Of a DNA stretch of 64,000 nucleotides, positions 52,948 through 63,754 are shown piece by piece (within the stretch, counting starts at the first letter, position 1; each line of letters begins with the position of its first letter). The DNA is from Limnephilus marmoratus (Eukaryota; Arthropoda; Insecta; Trichoptera; Limnephilidae): contig OU862913.1 in the NCBI GenBank assembly GCA_917880885.1, forward strand, positions 44,921,460 through 44,985,459, in the 5' to 3' direction. Under the pieces are notes generated by a model. The model saw nothing but the letters and a program-made list of their open reading frames with translations, did no database searches and was not told where the DNA came from. The position numbers and the translations under genes were made by a program.

Positions 52948-53439
52948 CTAGCAGACCCGGCCACACGTTGCTGTGGCTAACGAAATACAACGCTATTACC
53001 CAACCTTTATAAAATCCACACCACCCGCTTGCCAGCTGCGCGCTGCCCGCTGCCTGAATTGAATATTTTAATTTATCGGCTTTTCTCTACTATAAAATAT
53101 AAACGAATTAACTCGCCACTAATTATACAATGCTTGCAATGCAACACTGGATATTTGAAAAGGGAAAATCAAATACCTACTTATTTTCCAATTTCTTCCG
53201 TAGAACGAATTTCAAAAGCGACTATAGTACGGCCCGCCAGCCGTTTTAAATCGCACAAAAATATGTTTTCTTTAAATTTCTCGGCTTTTCTCTAATATAA
53301 TTTGCATGTATTATACATATAAACATTCCTCTTCAATCACTCTATCTATTGGTGAAAACCGTATGAAAATCTGTTGCGTAGTTTAAAAGATTAACGCGCA
53401 CATCCATTTTGAGTGACTTCATTTTATACTATGTAATAA
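52948..53439 (-). mobile_element. Helitron H1 in tandem with H2
   Basis: CTAGCAGACCCGGCCACACG (inverted 3' end) starts at 52948, and the inverted 5' end ACATAGTATAAAATGAAGTC is near 53439. The interior matches 6534-7055 closely (ACGGCCCGCCAGCCGTTTTA, GCAACACTGGATATTTGAAA). Confidence 0.85.
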
Positions 53440-54089
53440 AATAATGATAATGATGATGATGATGATGATAATGATGATGATGATTAGCTGGTTAGAACTG
53501 AATAAAAATAAAACAAAATACATACTTGTTCCCGCATTTTATATGGGATTGAGTGGGTATTGCATTCGCAGACTTGGTGGGTAGCATATGTCAAAATCCT
53601 GAATTTATCTCACCTACCTAATCTTTCCTTCCTAAATGTCACCATTAAAATTGTTGCAAGAAAGTACTCAACTTTGGAGAGGTGACAGTGTGCTTTTCTG
53701 CTCAGTACAGAATAACATCTCAGACAGGGCGCATGTATCGTAACCTCTTGTTGTAAGAATATTGCGGTTTTTAAATTAAACAGTGAGAAGTGTACACCAA
53801 AACTGGAGATCAGCGAGGCCCCATCTGCAACGGTGATTCATATTTTACTTATTCCAATCTGGGCTTATCTAATTTTCCAAAAGCCCAGATCTGAACTATC
53901 GACTGACTATCCATCAGGTTTTGCGAGTGTATGCTATTTAATCGTCCCGTATAACTTAGCGATTTCACGTAGTTTCGGGACTGGTCCTTTGAGGGTTGCA
54001 TAGGCTTTGCTCTGCATCAATTACCGCCAATTTGCAGTGGAGTCGCAGTTTCATAAGCAAAAATAACGCATTGAATGAAAATATTTATT
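53440..54089. other. (GAT)n microsatellite, then unassigned
   Basis: GATGATGATGATGATGATAA-type units at 53447-53487 adjoin the H1 5' end. After this WLELNKNKTKYILV (53488-53530) resembles the K-TKY segment of a LINE RT. The rest to 54089 has no recognised family. Confidence 0.45.
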
Positions 54090-54440
54090 TAATTAAATGA
54101 AGACAAATTAGCAAAACTCAACCGAAAATCTGGAGACAGAAAAATCAGAAAAAGATATTGGCTCCACTGGGACTCGAGGACCCATTGCTTACAATATGGC
54201 AAGTGTTCTACTGATTGAGCTACAGAACCCATATCAAATTCGGTCACTTTTAACTGTATCATACTTCGACTAAGAACTACCAACATTATCTTCATTTTCT
54301 TAACGTACATATTATTGGCTGCTATCTTTAGCGGAGCCAATATCTTTTTCTGATTTTTCTGTCTCCAGATTTTCGATTGAGCTTCGCTAATATTGTCTTC
54401 ATTTAATTAAATATCATAATTTGTGATTTTACTCATAAAT
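54090..54440. repeat. SINE-B inverted pair
   Basis: A minus copy (54090-54330) has a tRNA-like head with A box TAGCTCAATCAG and B box-like CTCGAGTCCC, then the tail AGATTTTCGGTTGAGTTTTG. Directly beside it a plus tail (54335-54440) repeats TTTTTCTGATTTTTCTGTCT, CCAGATTTTCGATTGAGCTT. They make a head-to-head hairpin. Confidence 0.75.
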
Positions 54441-54889
54441 TTAAAAAAATTAAAATAAAATAAAATTATATTGCTGGAACAAAACTAGAGAAGGTACAGA
54501 GTATTGTAATTATTTTATAGTATTTACTAGCAGTTAAAAACCCGCTCCACAGGTTTTTGCTGCTAGGCCCTGCGGGCGGATTTTAGTTCCCCTCCTCCTC
54601 CTCTCCTTCGCACCCTTCCGAGTTCCTCCTTTTCCCCCTCCCCTTCCCCTCCCCCACCCCTCTCCACCCGCCACCCTACCCCTACCACCACACCTACCCT
54701 TACCACCCCTGCACCTCCACCCCTCCCTCCTCCACCCCATCTCCCCGTACCTCCCCGCTCCCCTCTCCCTTCTCCCTTCTCCCCTCTCCCTTCTCCCTTC
54801 TCCCTTCTTCCTTCTCCCTTCTCCCTTCTCCCTTCTCCCCCCTCCCTAAAGAAGCTAGAAGTCTTTGATGTAAGTCACTAGTTATAATT
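54441..54889. repeat. Polypyrimidine tract and satellite flank
   Basis: 54590-54845 is almost pure C/T, ending in about ten CCCTTCT units (54763-54840). The flank 54868-54889 (TGATGTAAGTCACTAGTTAT) is one satellite unit, the left neighbour of the TIR transposon. The minus-strand ORFs here are artefacts. Confidence 0.8.
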
Positions 54890-55330
54890 CGGCCCCTTAG
54901 AGTCAAAGAAACGTATCTCAATTTTTATCGATTTTGAGTTACGGATGGTACTAGACACAAAATAACACATTACGTTAAGTGACAAAGACACGTATCTATA
55001 GGTTCAACGGTTACAAATTTACATCGTTGCGTATCTACAGAAAACCATTTATTGTTAATGTCAGTAGAGTGTATCGCGTTACTTGCGTTTTTTAAACTTG
55101 AATAAAAAGATATTTGCTTGCGAGTCAAAGAAACGCATCTTTAGTTACGTTCGATTCACCCGCATAGATTATGCAACTGTTTTACTGAATTGTCACTTAC
55201 GCGTCATTCATTTACGATTTGGCGGCATTTATTTATTTTAACGAGTGGTTTGAATATTAGTTTGGTTATTTTTTGTGTGTTTTGACTCAATATAAATCGA
55301 ATATGAAAAGGAAAACACACAAAACACGGA

Positions 55331-56870
55331 TTCAGTGAATAATGGAAGTGGCATTGTTGAATAATAAGGAAGATTTTTCAAGTGCCAAAAATATCTTATT
55401 TCAGAGGCGGGTATGGGTACCACCGCCCCGGGAATCATTTATTGGATAACGTTTGGTGACTTAGCAGGGGTACCCGGGTTTATGCGGTCAGATTTGTCCG
55501 GATCTTGGTGGCAGATGTGTCTGCCATCAACAGCGTGGCAGGCCGGGTCGGGAGAAACTGAGGGAGATCTTTTGACCTCTCCAGCAGGACTCTCTCAGTA
55601 CATTCTCTTGCATCGCAGTGGAAAGGATGGATTCATTCGTCCGTCACACTGGCCCCCAAATTCCTAACCACCCCTTATACCTTATTCCTTCTAAGAATTT
55701 CTTATCCTTCCTTCCCCTAATCTACATAGCATCCCCAAAAACGAAATTGATGTTACCACAACTGCTACCAAAATAAAAATAGCAGAAAATCAGGATTCAG
55801 GATGCCAAAAGTCAAGAGTTCTTCTTCTTTAAGAGCGATTCGAGAATCCAAGAATGCCAAGAATTTTTTTTGACTTCATTGGATATTACTGAAACCTTTT
55901 TTAGAAATATAATTAATAATAGCTTGGAAAATGGAAAAGTTCTCCAAAACAAAAGGGGAAAACATTTACCTGGAGATAAAAGACCAGAAGAATCTAAAAA
56001 AAATCATTAAGGACCACATTATGTCTTTTCCAACAGTACCGTCACATTACTGTAGGGCGAACACTTCATTTAAATATTTAGCCGCCGATTTGACATTACA
56101 CATACGTAATGTACACTATGTATGTTGACTTGTGTAAGGATACAAATTATGTTCCTGTAAAAACATGGTTAAACCGAAACATATTTAACACCTGTAACCT
56201 ATAGTTCCAACAACCACGCGAAGATATGTGCGGCTCGTGTGTTAAATACGAAAATGCTAATACGGAAGAAAAATATCTCTTTTGGATGAGTATGATCGCC
56301 ACAGACAACGCAAAATTGCTGTACAGAATTGTAAAATCCAATCTAAAACCCTTGCTTCTGAATCCACTGTTAATTTCATCGAGTTTAATTTAGAATACGT
56401 TCGAAGATAATTTTTTATAGACGACACCTGGCAGTTTATAATTAAACTTTTTTTAATGTTCGGAGCAATGAAGCTAGAAATTACATGTGACATGAATGAG
56501 TGGCTGGTCGTGGCTCAGATGAAATCGCTTCATGTATGTATAAGTAATTGGTAGCTAATGCTAATGGAAAGAAGTTCATTCTGATGAGTGATACCTGTTG
56601 ATATATCAAAACTTCTACAAAGAAAATAAATATATTTGATCCTTCATGGTGGTACCCAGCAGTTAGATTAGCTTCCAGAAAATCCAAATATGATGTCATT
56701 GAGATGGGACAAGAGTATTTCTTCAGTTTCATCAACTTGAGGAAACAATTAATTAAAAACAAAAAGACAGAAAAATGGCATGGATGTAAACTAGTTAAAA
56801 ATCACATTCAAAAGAAGATCCTGACCATATTTATTAAGTTCCTAAAACAAGGCAATGAGTTGAACTTATT
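55331..56870 (+). pseudogene. Decayed transposase-like gene of the TIR transposon
   Basis: A start at 55331 (MEVALLNNKEDFSSAKNILF) is cut by S1 at 55403. After it, reading across frames: DITETFFRNIINNSLENGKV then NKRGKHLPGD, IKDHIMSFPTVPSHYCRANT, SFKYLAADLTLH, then QQPREDMCGSCVKYENANTE (CxxC) and, near 56640, FDPSWWYPAV and RKSKYDVIEMGQEYF. The order RGKH, PSHYCRA..YL, PxxDxCxxCxxY matches my recollection of a very common arthropod family of unnamed transposase-like proteins. Many stops; not functional. Confidence 0.6.
55403..55745 (+). repeat. S1 copy inside the TIR transposon gene
   Basis: Head AGAGGCGGGTATGGGTACCA, then CCCCGGGAATCATTTATTGG, GGTGACTTAGCAGGGGTACC, CCTCTCCAGCAGGACTC and 3' CATAGCATCCCCAAAAACGA. 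The hairpin is absent. Confidence 0.78.
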
Positions 56871-56876
56871 TTTTTA

Positions 56877-57085
56877 AATGCGCTCCACACAGGAGGCCCT
56901 GAGGAAAATAATTTACCTCAGGTCCTATTTCATCTTTGGGGATGCTGTGAGGAGGGTTTTTTTAGGAAATAATATTTTAGTCTTGACCTAGAAAAACCTC
57001 ACCCCATGAACCAGGGCACACCTTCTAAATCACCATACGTAGCGAACCCCTTGGAGTGACCTATGGAAGAGGTGTTGGTTGAAGT
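56877..57085 (-). repeat. S1 copy with hairpin
   Basis: The minus strand holds the hairpin GGACCTGAGGTAAATTATTT (56895-56925), CTCACAGCATCCCCAAAGAT and a shortened middle (GGTGATTTAGAAGGTGTGCC). Confidence 0.72.
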
Positions 57086-57215
57086 AAAGTGAGTGAAGCA
57101 CAGAGTGTGTGCTAAGACTGAGTTGTTTGGCGGTCCGTCCTCTCTGCCTACCCCTGCGGAGAGACGGCGTGATGGTTAGTTAGGTAGTTAGTAAGTTAGT
57201 CAGGTACAAGATTCC
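57086..57215 (+). repeat. LINE-A 3' end
   Basis: AGTGTGTGCTAAGACTGAGT, GGCGGTCCGTCCTCTCTGCC, GGCGTGATGGTTAGTTAGG: the same terminal sequence and TTAG tail as at 1035-1131. Confidence 0.78.
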
Positions 57216-57745
57216 AGTTTTTTAAGCAAGTTACAATATTATGTAGCATATTAAGTTTTTTTTTTTGACAATAGTATCAGTTGGAAAATAGTTACCTAAA
57301 TATTTTATATGTTTTTCTGTTTTAAATAAGTTTTTCAATAAAAATTTCTAGACTTGAAATATTTTTATTACTGTTCCACCACTATCCTAATTCCTTAAAA
57401 TCATCTTTACAAATTTTCGGGTGTAAAAAAAGTCAAATATCGAAGGAAGTTTTTCGTAACTTGAGTTCAGTGATTGCAATTTTCAATTTGGTTAGGATCA
57501 AAGAAACGTAACTGAGATATAGCTGCACTCAAATTAAAAAAAAAAATATGAAAATGAATTACTATTTTATATTTAAAAGATGATTTAGAAGCATAAAATA
57601 CCACCCTTTAACTAAACGAGAAGAAATTATTAATATATTCCATTTGTTTAAAAGTAGACAACATTGATTGATTGAGGACTATGTTTTTTTGCTCTCCTGT
57701 AAAGTAGAGAAAAATGAGATACGTTTTTTTGACCCTAAGGGGCCG

Positions 57746-58310
57746 AATTGTAAATCTTAGTTGTAAACCAGAAATATAAGTCACTAGCTATAAGTCTGAG
57801 ATATAAGTCACTAGTTATAATTGTAAATCTTAGTTGTAAACCAGAAATATAAGTCACTAGCTATAAATCTTAGAGGTAAGTCACTAGCTATAAGTCTGAG
57901 ATGTAAGTCACTAGTTATAATTGTAAATCTTAGTTGTAAACCAGAAATATAAGTTTTTTGTTTTTTAAATAGTTTTATTAAATGTACATTTGTTACTTAA
58001 ATTTAAGTAACAAATGTACATTTAATAAAACTCTTTAAAAAACAAAATGTCTAGAAATTGTTACATAGTTAATGCCCAAGAAATACAAAAAAAAATTCAG
58101 AAATATAAGTCACTAGCTATAAGTCTTAGACGTAAGTCACTAGCTATAAGTCTGAGATGTAAGTCACTAGTTATAATTGTAAATCTTAGTTGTAAACCAG
58201 AAATATAAGTCACTAGCTATAAGTCTTAGACGTAAGTCACTAGCTATAAGTCTGAGATGTAAATCACTAGTTGTAATTGTATATTTTAGTTGTAAGCCAG
58301 TAATATTATT
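57746..58310. repeat. Small satellite, units built on TAAGTCACTAG(C/T)TATAA
   Basis: Repeats of AAATATAAGTCACTAGCTAT, AAGTCTGAGATGTAAGTCAC, TAGTTATAATTGTAAATCTT and AGTTGTAAACCAG alternate, giving higher-order units of about 100-130 bp made of 28-bp subunits. A single unit survives left of the TIR transposon at 54868-54889. The array is split by a palindrome at 57958-58047. Confidence 0.85.
57958..58047. repeat. Near-perfect 88-bp palindrome
   Basis: TTTTGTTTTTTAAATAGTTT...TTACTTAAATTTAAGTAA...AAACTCTTTAAAAAACAAAA: two arms of about 43 bp meet at AAATTT with one mismatch (T/C) in the outer part. It is inside the satellite and looks like a short foldback element. Confidence 0.9.
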
Positions 58311-58329
58311 TTTTTTAAATATTTATTTG

Positions 58330-58600
58330 TACAGCGCCCTTGAGGTGATTTTTCACGAAAATGGCGGAATACAAATTCCTAAAAAAATTTAAGGCTTATG
58401 TCATATTAGGGGTTGCTACGTGGAGGGTCTTTTTAAAGAAATATGGTCCGGATGGAGATGTCAAAAGATGGCCTCCCTCAACAAGTCTCTCTCGATCCGG
58501 CCCGCCACGCAGCATCAAGACCCGGACAAACCCCACCCCATGAATCCGGCACCCCTACCAAGTCACCAAACGCAGCGAACCACTCGGGGTGACCTATGAC
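58330..58600 (-). repeat. S1 copy
   Basis: Minus strand from CCCCTGTCATAGGTCACCCC (58600 side) through GGTGACTTGGTAGGGGTGCC and GGTTTGTCCGGGTCTTGATG to CTCCACGTAGCAACCCC. The hairpin is degraded. Confidence 0.72.
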
Positions 58601-59039
58601 AGGGGCAATTTTTTTACCACTTATTTGTAGTGATAAAAAAGTTTTTTTATTAAAATTAATTTGTACATATATTAGGTTTTGTAATTAAGTAAAATATTGT
58701 CAAATTAGGTGAACTGTTTAAAACAGCGTAGTGATATTGCCTATCTCTTATGAGGCCCATTGAGCGGACCCTTTTAGAGTGTTTCTTCATGTATATCTGC
58801 CTCTCGCTCTAGCCAACCAACCCCACCATCCTCTCCTCATCTCCCCACCTAGACATCTCCTTACCCTCCCTTAATACATACTCGTATATATAATATTATT
58901 ACACGGGTGTATGAGATGGTATTGCAGAGTGGCTAACACAATGCTTTCTAATATTTATTTAATTTTCTTTGTGAATACCAAGAATCCCAACGGTCTGGAT
59001 CCATTGGGACTATGACATTCCCAATGTGGTAGAGGTGTG
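58601..59039. other. Unassigned
   Basis: No recognised family. 58960-59030 contains AACGGTCTGGATCCATTGGG, possibly a degenerate SINE piece. Confidence 0.35.
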
Positions 59040-60030
59040 TACAGATGATTAATAACATATTTGTAGATGTTTAAAAATTTGTTTTCAGATGATTGATAAC
59101 GTGTTGCCGATGGAAAAAATGATGAATAATAAATAAATAATGAAGGATAATAAACCAGATGAATAATAAAATGTTTGCGGATGGTTTAAAATATGGTTTC
59201 GGATGATTAATAACTACTTTGCAGACAGTTAAAAATATTTTTAAGATTTTCACGGCCAAAAGCATTTTCGTTGTTTGTTTTTGGGGTGTTATGCCGTGTT
59301 GCGCTACCTCCTTCTTTAGCCAACGTTTCGGACATCGTTGCAGTGTCCATCATCAGGGCAGATTCGGCAGATCCGATAGATGTGACACATCTGCCCTGAT
59401 GATGGACACTGCAACAATATGTTTGCAGATAGTTAAAAGTATGTTTTTAGATGAATAATAATATGTTTGCAGGTAGTTTAAAGTATGTATTCAGATGAAT
59501 AATGATATGTTTGCAGATAGTCAAAAGTATGTTTTCAGATGAAAAATAATATGTTTGCAGATGGGTAAAAATATGGTGTCAGATGATTACCAACATGTTT
59601 TCAGATGATTAATAACAGGTTTGCAGGTACTTAAAAATATGTTTCACATGAATATCTAATATAATGTTAGCAGATGGTTAAAAATATATTTGCAGATGGC
59701 TGAAAATATGCTTTCAGTTGAATAATAATATACTTTTGAATGTAGCTATAACTTTGTGGTTATCCATTATATATAAATGAATCAATTTAACTTTGTAATT
59801 TTAATATTAATACATTGTTCCCGTCCATATTTCAAAACTGTCAAATCATTATACATTTGCCCTGAAGAAGACAAGACAGAGAGACATTTTCAAGAGCGAT
59901 CGCCAACGTTGGGGGGACCTGATACGGATCACAAAGAAGAAGAAGAATAACATGTTTGCAGATGGTTAAAAAAACGTATCCATAATATGATTTTTAATAA
60001 TATCTTTTCAGATGGTTATAAACTTTTTTC
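59040..60030. repeat. Tandem array based on TGTTTGCAGATGGTTAAAAA
   Basis: Alternating half-units ATATGTTTGCAGATAGTTAA and ATATGTTTTCAGATGAATAA give a period near 42-44 bp over 59040-59240, 59415-59760 and 59940-60030. It is interrupted by a hairpin MITE (59245-59420) and by about 180 bp of unrelated sequence (59760-59940). Confidence 0.85.
59245..59420. mobile_element. Hairpin MITE related to 11240-11370
   Basis: It shares TTTTCACGGCCAAAAGCATT, TTTTTGGGGTGTTATGCCGT and CAACGTTTCGG with the 11.2-kb copy. At its right side TGCAGTGTCCATCATCAGGG (59338 on) is mirrored by its inverse ending at 59416, a second stem of 26 bp. Confidence 0.7.
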
Positions 60031-60419
60031 AGGTGATGATTAATAAATGATAATTATACCTTTTGAGTAGTTAGGTATTTTTTTCTCCATCGAAGTGGTG
60101 AGAAAGCCAATCTTTTCCGTGTTCCCGAGTCGTAAAGAGATATGTACTTACAGGTCTTCCAGATCGATGGACGCGAACAGATACGACTTCTGACTGCCTC
60201 TCTCCTCGTTTCTTCTCCGCCACATACCTCCCCCCTAGCTTCCCATCAACCACCCTCCGACCCCCGTCACCCTACTCACTACCGTCTATCAGGTCCCTTA
60301 GGAGGGGAGGAAAGAATAGGTATATACTCAAATTATACAAATATATATATATTTTAATTTCTGATGATCATGAACTGACAGACAAAGGATAAAATTAGGC
60401 AGAATTTTTAATATATTAA
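60031..60419. other. Unassigned; minus-strand ORF with donor-like site
   Basis: On the minus strand, VAEKKRGERQSEVVSVRVHR (60253-60150 region) leads to a perfect GTAAGT at about 60150-60145. It could be an isolated 5' exon, but no partner exon, promoter or homology is recognised. 60185-60300 is C-rich. Confidence 0.25.
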
Positions 60420-61132
60420 GAGCGTTTAACCAGCCAGCGGACGAAAATCCACATTTCGTCGAAAGTTGTTCTTCCGATCGTGCAAGGCGGTTACAATGAG
60501 AAAGATTGATTATTCTCCGTACCAGCTTTTTTAAATTATAACTCAATATCGAATTTATTTCAATCCAAATTAGCTTTAATTTATACCTTCATCCAAAAAT
60601 GCTGAAAGGCGTGATGATAAAACTATTAAAATAGTGTACTTTTTGTAGTTATTTTTTGATTATAATTATTTATCATTTTTCAATAATGTCTAAATTTAAT
60701 AAGAATGTTAAAAAAATCTGAAATATATTAGTTTGTAAGTGCGCAAATAAATACACAAATGGACCAATTTTCGTCAAGAAACACATGTACGTACATATTT
60801 TTTTATGATTTTATTGGAACTAAAATTAAAATTCTAATACATAACTTTGCTAGATAATGTATTGATTTATTTTACTGCATGATTACATTATTTGAAATGG
60901 GTGTGGTATAATACAAAAACTTTTTTGAAAATTTAACAAATCTGCCAACGACCTATGGAATAACCTTATTATACTAAAAATTAAAAAAAATTCTAAAAAT
61001 TTATTACATAACTATGCTAGATAAAAGAACAGTCTTTCGAAATCCATTTATAATTTTTTGTGGAAAAGAGTCAATACGTCTAAAAACTTTTTTGAAAATG
61101 ACGTATTTCCGGCTTTCTCTGGTAATGCCCTC
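60420..61132 (+). mobile_element. R3 element, TTAA-flanked (713 bp)
   Basis: From GAGCGTTTAACCAGCCAGCG to GGCTTTCTCTGGTAATGCCC-TC, with TTAA at 60416-60419 and 61133-61136. Full length and close to 38452-39159. Confidence 0.85.
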
Positions 61133-61139
61133 TTAATAG

Positions 61140-61495
61140 CTCCACACAGGAGGCTCGAGGAAAATAATTCCCTTCAGGGCCATGTCATATTTGGGATGCT
61201 ATGTGTAGGGTCATTTTAGGGAAGGGAAGGAGAGGAAATCATGGGAAGGAAAAAGGTATGATAGGTGGATAGGAATCTGGGGTCAGTGTCTCCAAGAGTG
61301 ACGGAAGTATTGTGAATCAATCCCCCCACTGCGGGTAAGGTGATGTTCTGAAATTCCTGCTGGAGAGGTCTACTGTTCTTCCTCAACCAGTCTCTCCCGA
61401 TCCGCAGTTGGTGGGCAGACGCATCCGGAGCAAAGATTTGAATAAACCTCACCCCATGAATGCAGGCACCCCTACCAAATAAATGTAGTGAACTA
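61140..61495 (-). repeat. S1 copy
   Basis: Minus strand with hairpin remnant (GAGGAAAATAATTCCCTTCA on plus, 61155-61175), CACATAGCATCCC, CAGGAATTTCAGAACATCAC and, at the 5' side, TATTTGGTAGGGGTGCC. Lacks the head. Confidence 0.72.
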
Positions 61496-61504
61496 TTGCT
61501 GCAT

Positions 61505-61570
61505 AAATGAGATCTCTGAGGCGTTTGTATGGTAAGGTTAATAAGACCGTGTTAAAATGAGGAGATCCGG
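61505..61570 (+). pseudogene. LINE-A fragment
   Basis: AATGAGATCTCTGAGGCGTT and TGTATGGTAAG match the MRSLRR..CGK segment of LINE-A at 732-760. It is too short for more. Confidence 0.55.
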
Positions 61571-61619
61571 CAATAACGCAAAGTTTTTTGAATTTTTATA
61601 TTAATACCGAACGAGAGTT

Positions 61620-61715
61620 TCAATTGTTCCTGTCTGGAGCCAATGAGACTATGGTATCCCCAATTCGGGTATGCTGCAAGGCTGAAGGTAATGGGGGGGG
61701 GGGGGGGGGGGGGTG
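61620..61715 (-). repeat. SINE-C tail fragment with 21-G run
   Basis: Minus orientation of the last 60-70 bp of SINE-C (on plus: CCTGTCTGGAGCCAATGAGA, CTATGGTATCCCCAATTCGG). A run of 21 G follows at 61693-61713. Confidence 0.65.
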
Positions 61716-61744
61716 GTGGGGTTCAGATAATTGAATTGGATTAC

Positions 61745-62120
61745 CAATAAATGGTTCCTGTCATTGGTCCCCCCAAGTGGTTCGCTACATTTGGTGACTT
61801 AGCAGGGATGCCCAGGTTCATGGTGTGAGGTTTGTCCGGATCTTGGAGTCTGCCCACCAACTGCGTAGCAGGCCGGTAGAGACTGGTTGAGAAACACTTG
61901 CAGACCTCTCCAGCAGGACTTTCGGAACATCGCCTTGCCCGCAGTGGGGGGGGGATTAATTCCTGACACACTGACCCCCAGATTCCTACCCACCTCTCAT
62001 ACCTTTTCCTTCCCACGACTTCCTTTCCCTAAAAATACCTTTCACACGGCATCCCCAAAGATGACATTGGATTTGAGGGGAACTATTTTACTCAGGGCCT
62101 CCTGTGTGGAGCTAATGTAA
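61745..62120 (+). repeat. S1 copy with complete 3' hairpin
   Basis: From ACCAATAAATGGTTCCTGTC through TTTGGTGACTTAGCAGGGAT, CCTCTCCAGCAGGACTTTCG, CTTTCACACGGCATCCCCAA to the tail GAGGGGAACTATTTTACTCA, GGGCCTCCTGTGTGGAGCTA, ATGTAAAAAGAAAAAAAA. It includes the whole 3' region. Confidence 0.78.
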
Positions 62121-62239
62121 AAAGAAAAAAAAATAAAGTGCACTTCTCAAATTAAAGAAAAAATATGAGTAACTTGCAGAACAACACACCTACAATACAA
62201 GGATGAAATCCTCAAAACTACTGAACATTCATTACTACA

Positions 62240-62733
62240 CTACATCATTCTTGTCCGGACCAGCGTCGGGCTCTCATCATACATTTTACGAAATAACACG
62301 CTAAAAATGGTAGCTTGTGCTATACATTATATCCTAAAATATGTCGATCATAACGAATGTGGGCGGTCCTCCAGTGTGCTCGTCGCTGGTTACAGGGGTA
62401 AGTAAATTATTAAACATTTGTAAAAGTGTCTTTCCTAAATACGGCAACAAAATATTCGTCTGTGAAAAGTAGCGAATTTTACTTTGCCGTATTTGGACTT
62501 CGCAAATGTGTTAAAACGTGGCGAGCAATTCCTGTTCCCATGTAAAAAGGTCTATTCATTCAAAAGCAGTTTTTGCTTTTAAGAACTAAATGGTGATATT
62601 ATAATGCGAGATGCCTATATACTGTCAGATTGATTTTTTAACGAATCACAGACATTTTTCCCCTCTTCGCCCTCCATAGTTTGGTTTTACCCCTCACCTG
62701 TATTTTCTCGTCTATTAAATTTGGATGTCTATG
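62240..62733 (+). mobile_element. hAT-like element, 5'-truncated
   Basis: Collinear with 19900-20402 (CATCATTCTTGTCCGGACCA, CTGGTTACAGGGGTAAGTAA) and ending GGATGTCTATG at 62733. The left terminus is missing, so there is no duplication to read. Confidence 0.82.
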
Positions 62734-63068
62734 TATAATGCCCTTCCAATTGATGTTAAAAACACCATGGAGTCCCAAAAGTTTAAAAACGACATCAAAT
62801 TATGGCTAAGTAAACACGAAGATGTAGAAATAATTACAATTATGAAGGAACACCAATTGCCCAAGCTGCCCAAGCATATTTTGATTTTTATATATATCTA
62901 TATATAAGATTTGTTTTGAGGAAACCAACAAATTCGAAGATGGGAAAATATCGATCAACACCCAAACATCAACATACAGTCTGCTTCGGTAAAGGAATAC
63001 CTAGTGAGGAGGACTGTGAATAAACAACTTCTTTTTAAAAACTTTTATATTGTCGTTAAATATGTATA
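62734..63068. other. LINE-like ORF scrap, then unassigned
   Basis: 62725-62907 encodes YNALPIDVKNTMESQKFKND, IKLWLSKHEDV, which has the N-LP..FK..L layout of a LINE C-terminus. It is short and the clade cannot be told. Confidence 0.4.
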
Positions 63069-63257
63069 TAAAAAAAGTCTGGATACAGAAAAGTCAGAAA
63101 AAGATATTGTTAGTTCTGGGACTCGAACCCAGGACCTTCGGATTTCCGGGCCACAGCTCTACCAACTGAGCTAAGGTGTCTTTATCCGATTCGGTCATAT
63201 TTAACTGCCAACATTATCTTCACTTTCTTAGCGCATATTTTATTGGCTGATATCTTT
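63069..63257 (-). repeat. SINE-B with intact tRNA-derived head
   Basis: Minus strand: A box TAGCTCAGTTGGTAGAGC, B box GGTTCGAGTCC (inside 63108-63182), then AATATCTTTTTCTGACTTTT, CTGTATCCAGAC. The acceptor ends do not pair, so it is a SINE promoter and not a tRNA gene. Confidence 0.8.
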
Positions 63258-63261
63258 ATGT

Positions 63262-63695
63262 ATACGACCTACGACCTACGACCTCCGTAGTCCAGTGGCT
63301 AAGACTCTTGACGCACATTCCAGAGGTCGCGGGTTCGAACCCGGCATGCGCAAATAAATTTTATTTGATTAATTTGTGTTATTTCACAATTAATTCATTT
63401 AAAATAATATATAGTATATTTGCGGCATGTTCCAGAGTGGAAGATACTATTAGTATCGCCCTGGTGTAAGACCACCATTCAGAATTGAAACGTTGCTTGA
63501 AAATGGCTTTAGCCGTGTTTAGTGACCAGATCTGAATAGCCAGGTACTTCCCAACCTTCCTCTTCCCCACCTCCTTCCCCTCCCCGCTACCTTCAGCCTC
63601 ACAACATACCCCAATTGGGGATGCCATAGTCTCACTGGCTCCAGACGGGAGCAGTTGAGATTCTTGTGAGGTATTCACTGTAAAAAAAAATAAAA
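63262..63695 (+). repeat. SINE-C, full length
   Basis: Starts with a triple ACGACCT (63264-63284), A box TAGTCCAGTGG, B box GGTTCGAACCC (63332-63342), full body and A-rich end. ATGTAT appears on both sides (about 63258 and 63697), a possible target duplication. Confidence 0.88.
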
Positions 63696-63754
63696 ATGTA
63701 TGATTGCAAGAAAAGTAGAAGTAGAAAGAAAAGTGGTAAAAGTAGTGTTCGAGT

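Larger units (their letters stand above)
54890..57745 (+). mobile_element. TIR transposon, 2856 bp, AATT target duplication, unrecognised superfamily
   Basis: The ends CGGCCCCTTAGAGTCAAAGA and, inverted, CGGCCCCTTAGGGTCAAAAA continue to ACGTATCTCA, giving 32 bp with 2 mismatches. AATT is found at 54886-54889 and 57746-57749, and uninterrupted satellite units (for example near 57815) show the empty site TTATAATTGTAAATC. Motifs related to TCAAAGAAACGTATCT recur inside near both ends (about 54982, 55122, 57495). It carries a decayed transposase-like gene and two S1 insertions plus a LINE-A tail. Four-bp duplications occur in Sola- and Chapaev-type families, but I cannot assign one. Confidence 0.8.

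Noticed and set aside
60071..60253. Host exon on the minus strand ending in GTAAGT
   Set aside because: A single donor motif without acceptor, promoter or homology is not enough; noted as unassigned.
63108..63182. Functional tRNA gene on the minus strand
   Set aside because: A and B boxes are good but acceptor ends do not pair and SINE-B body follows.
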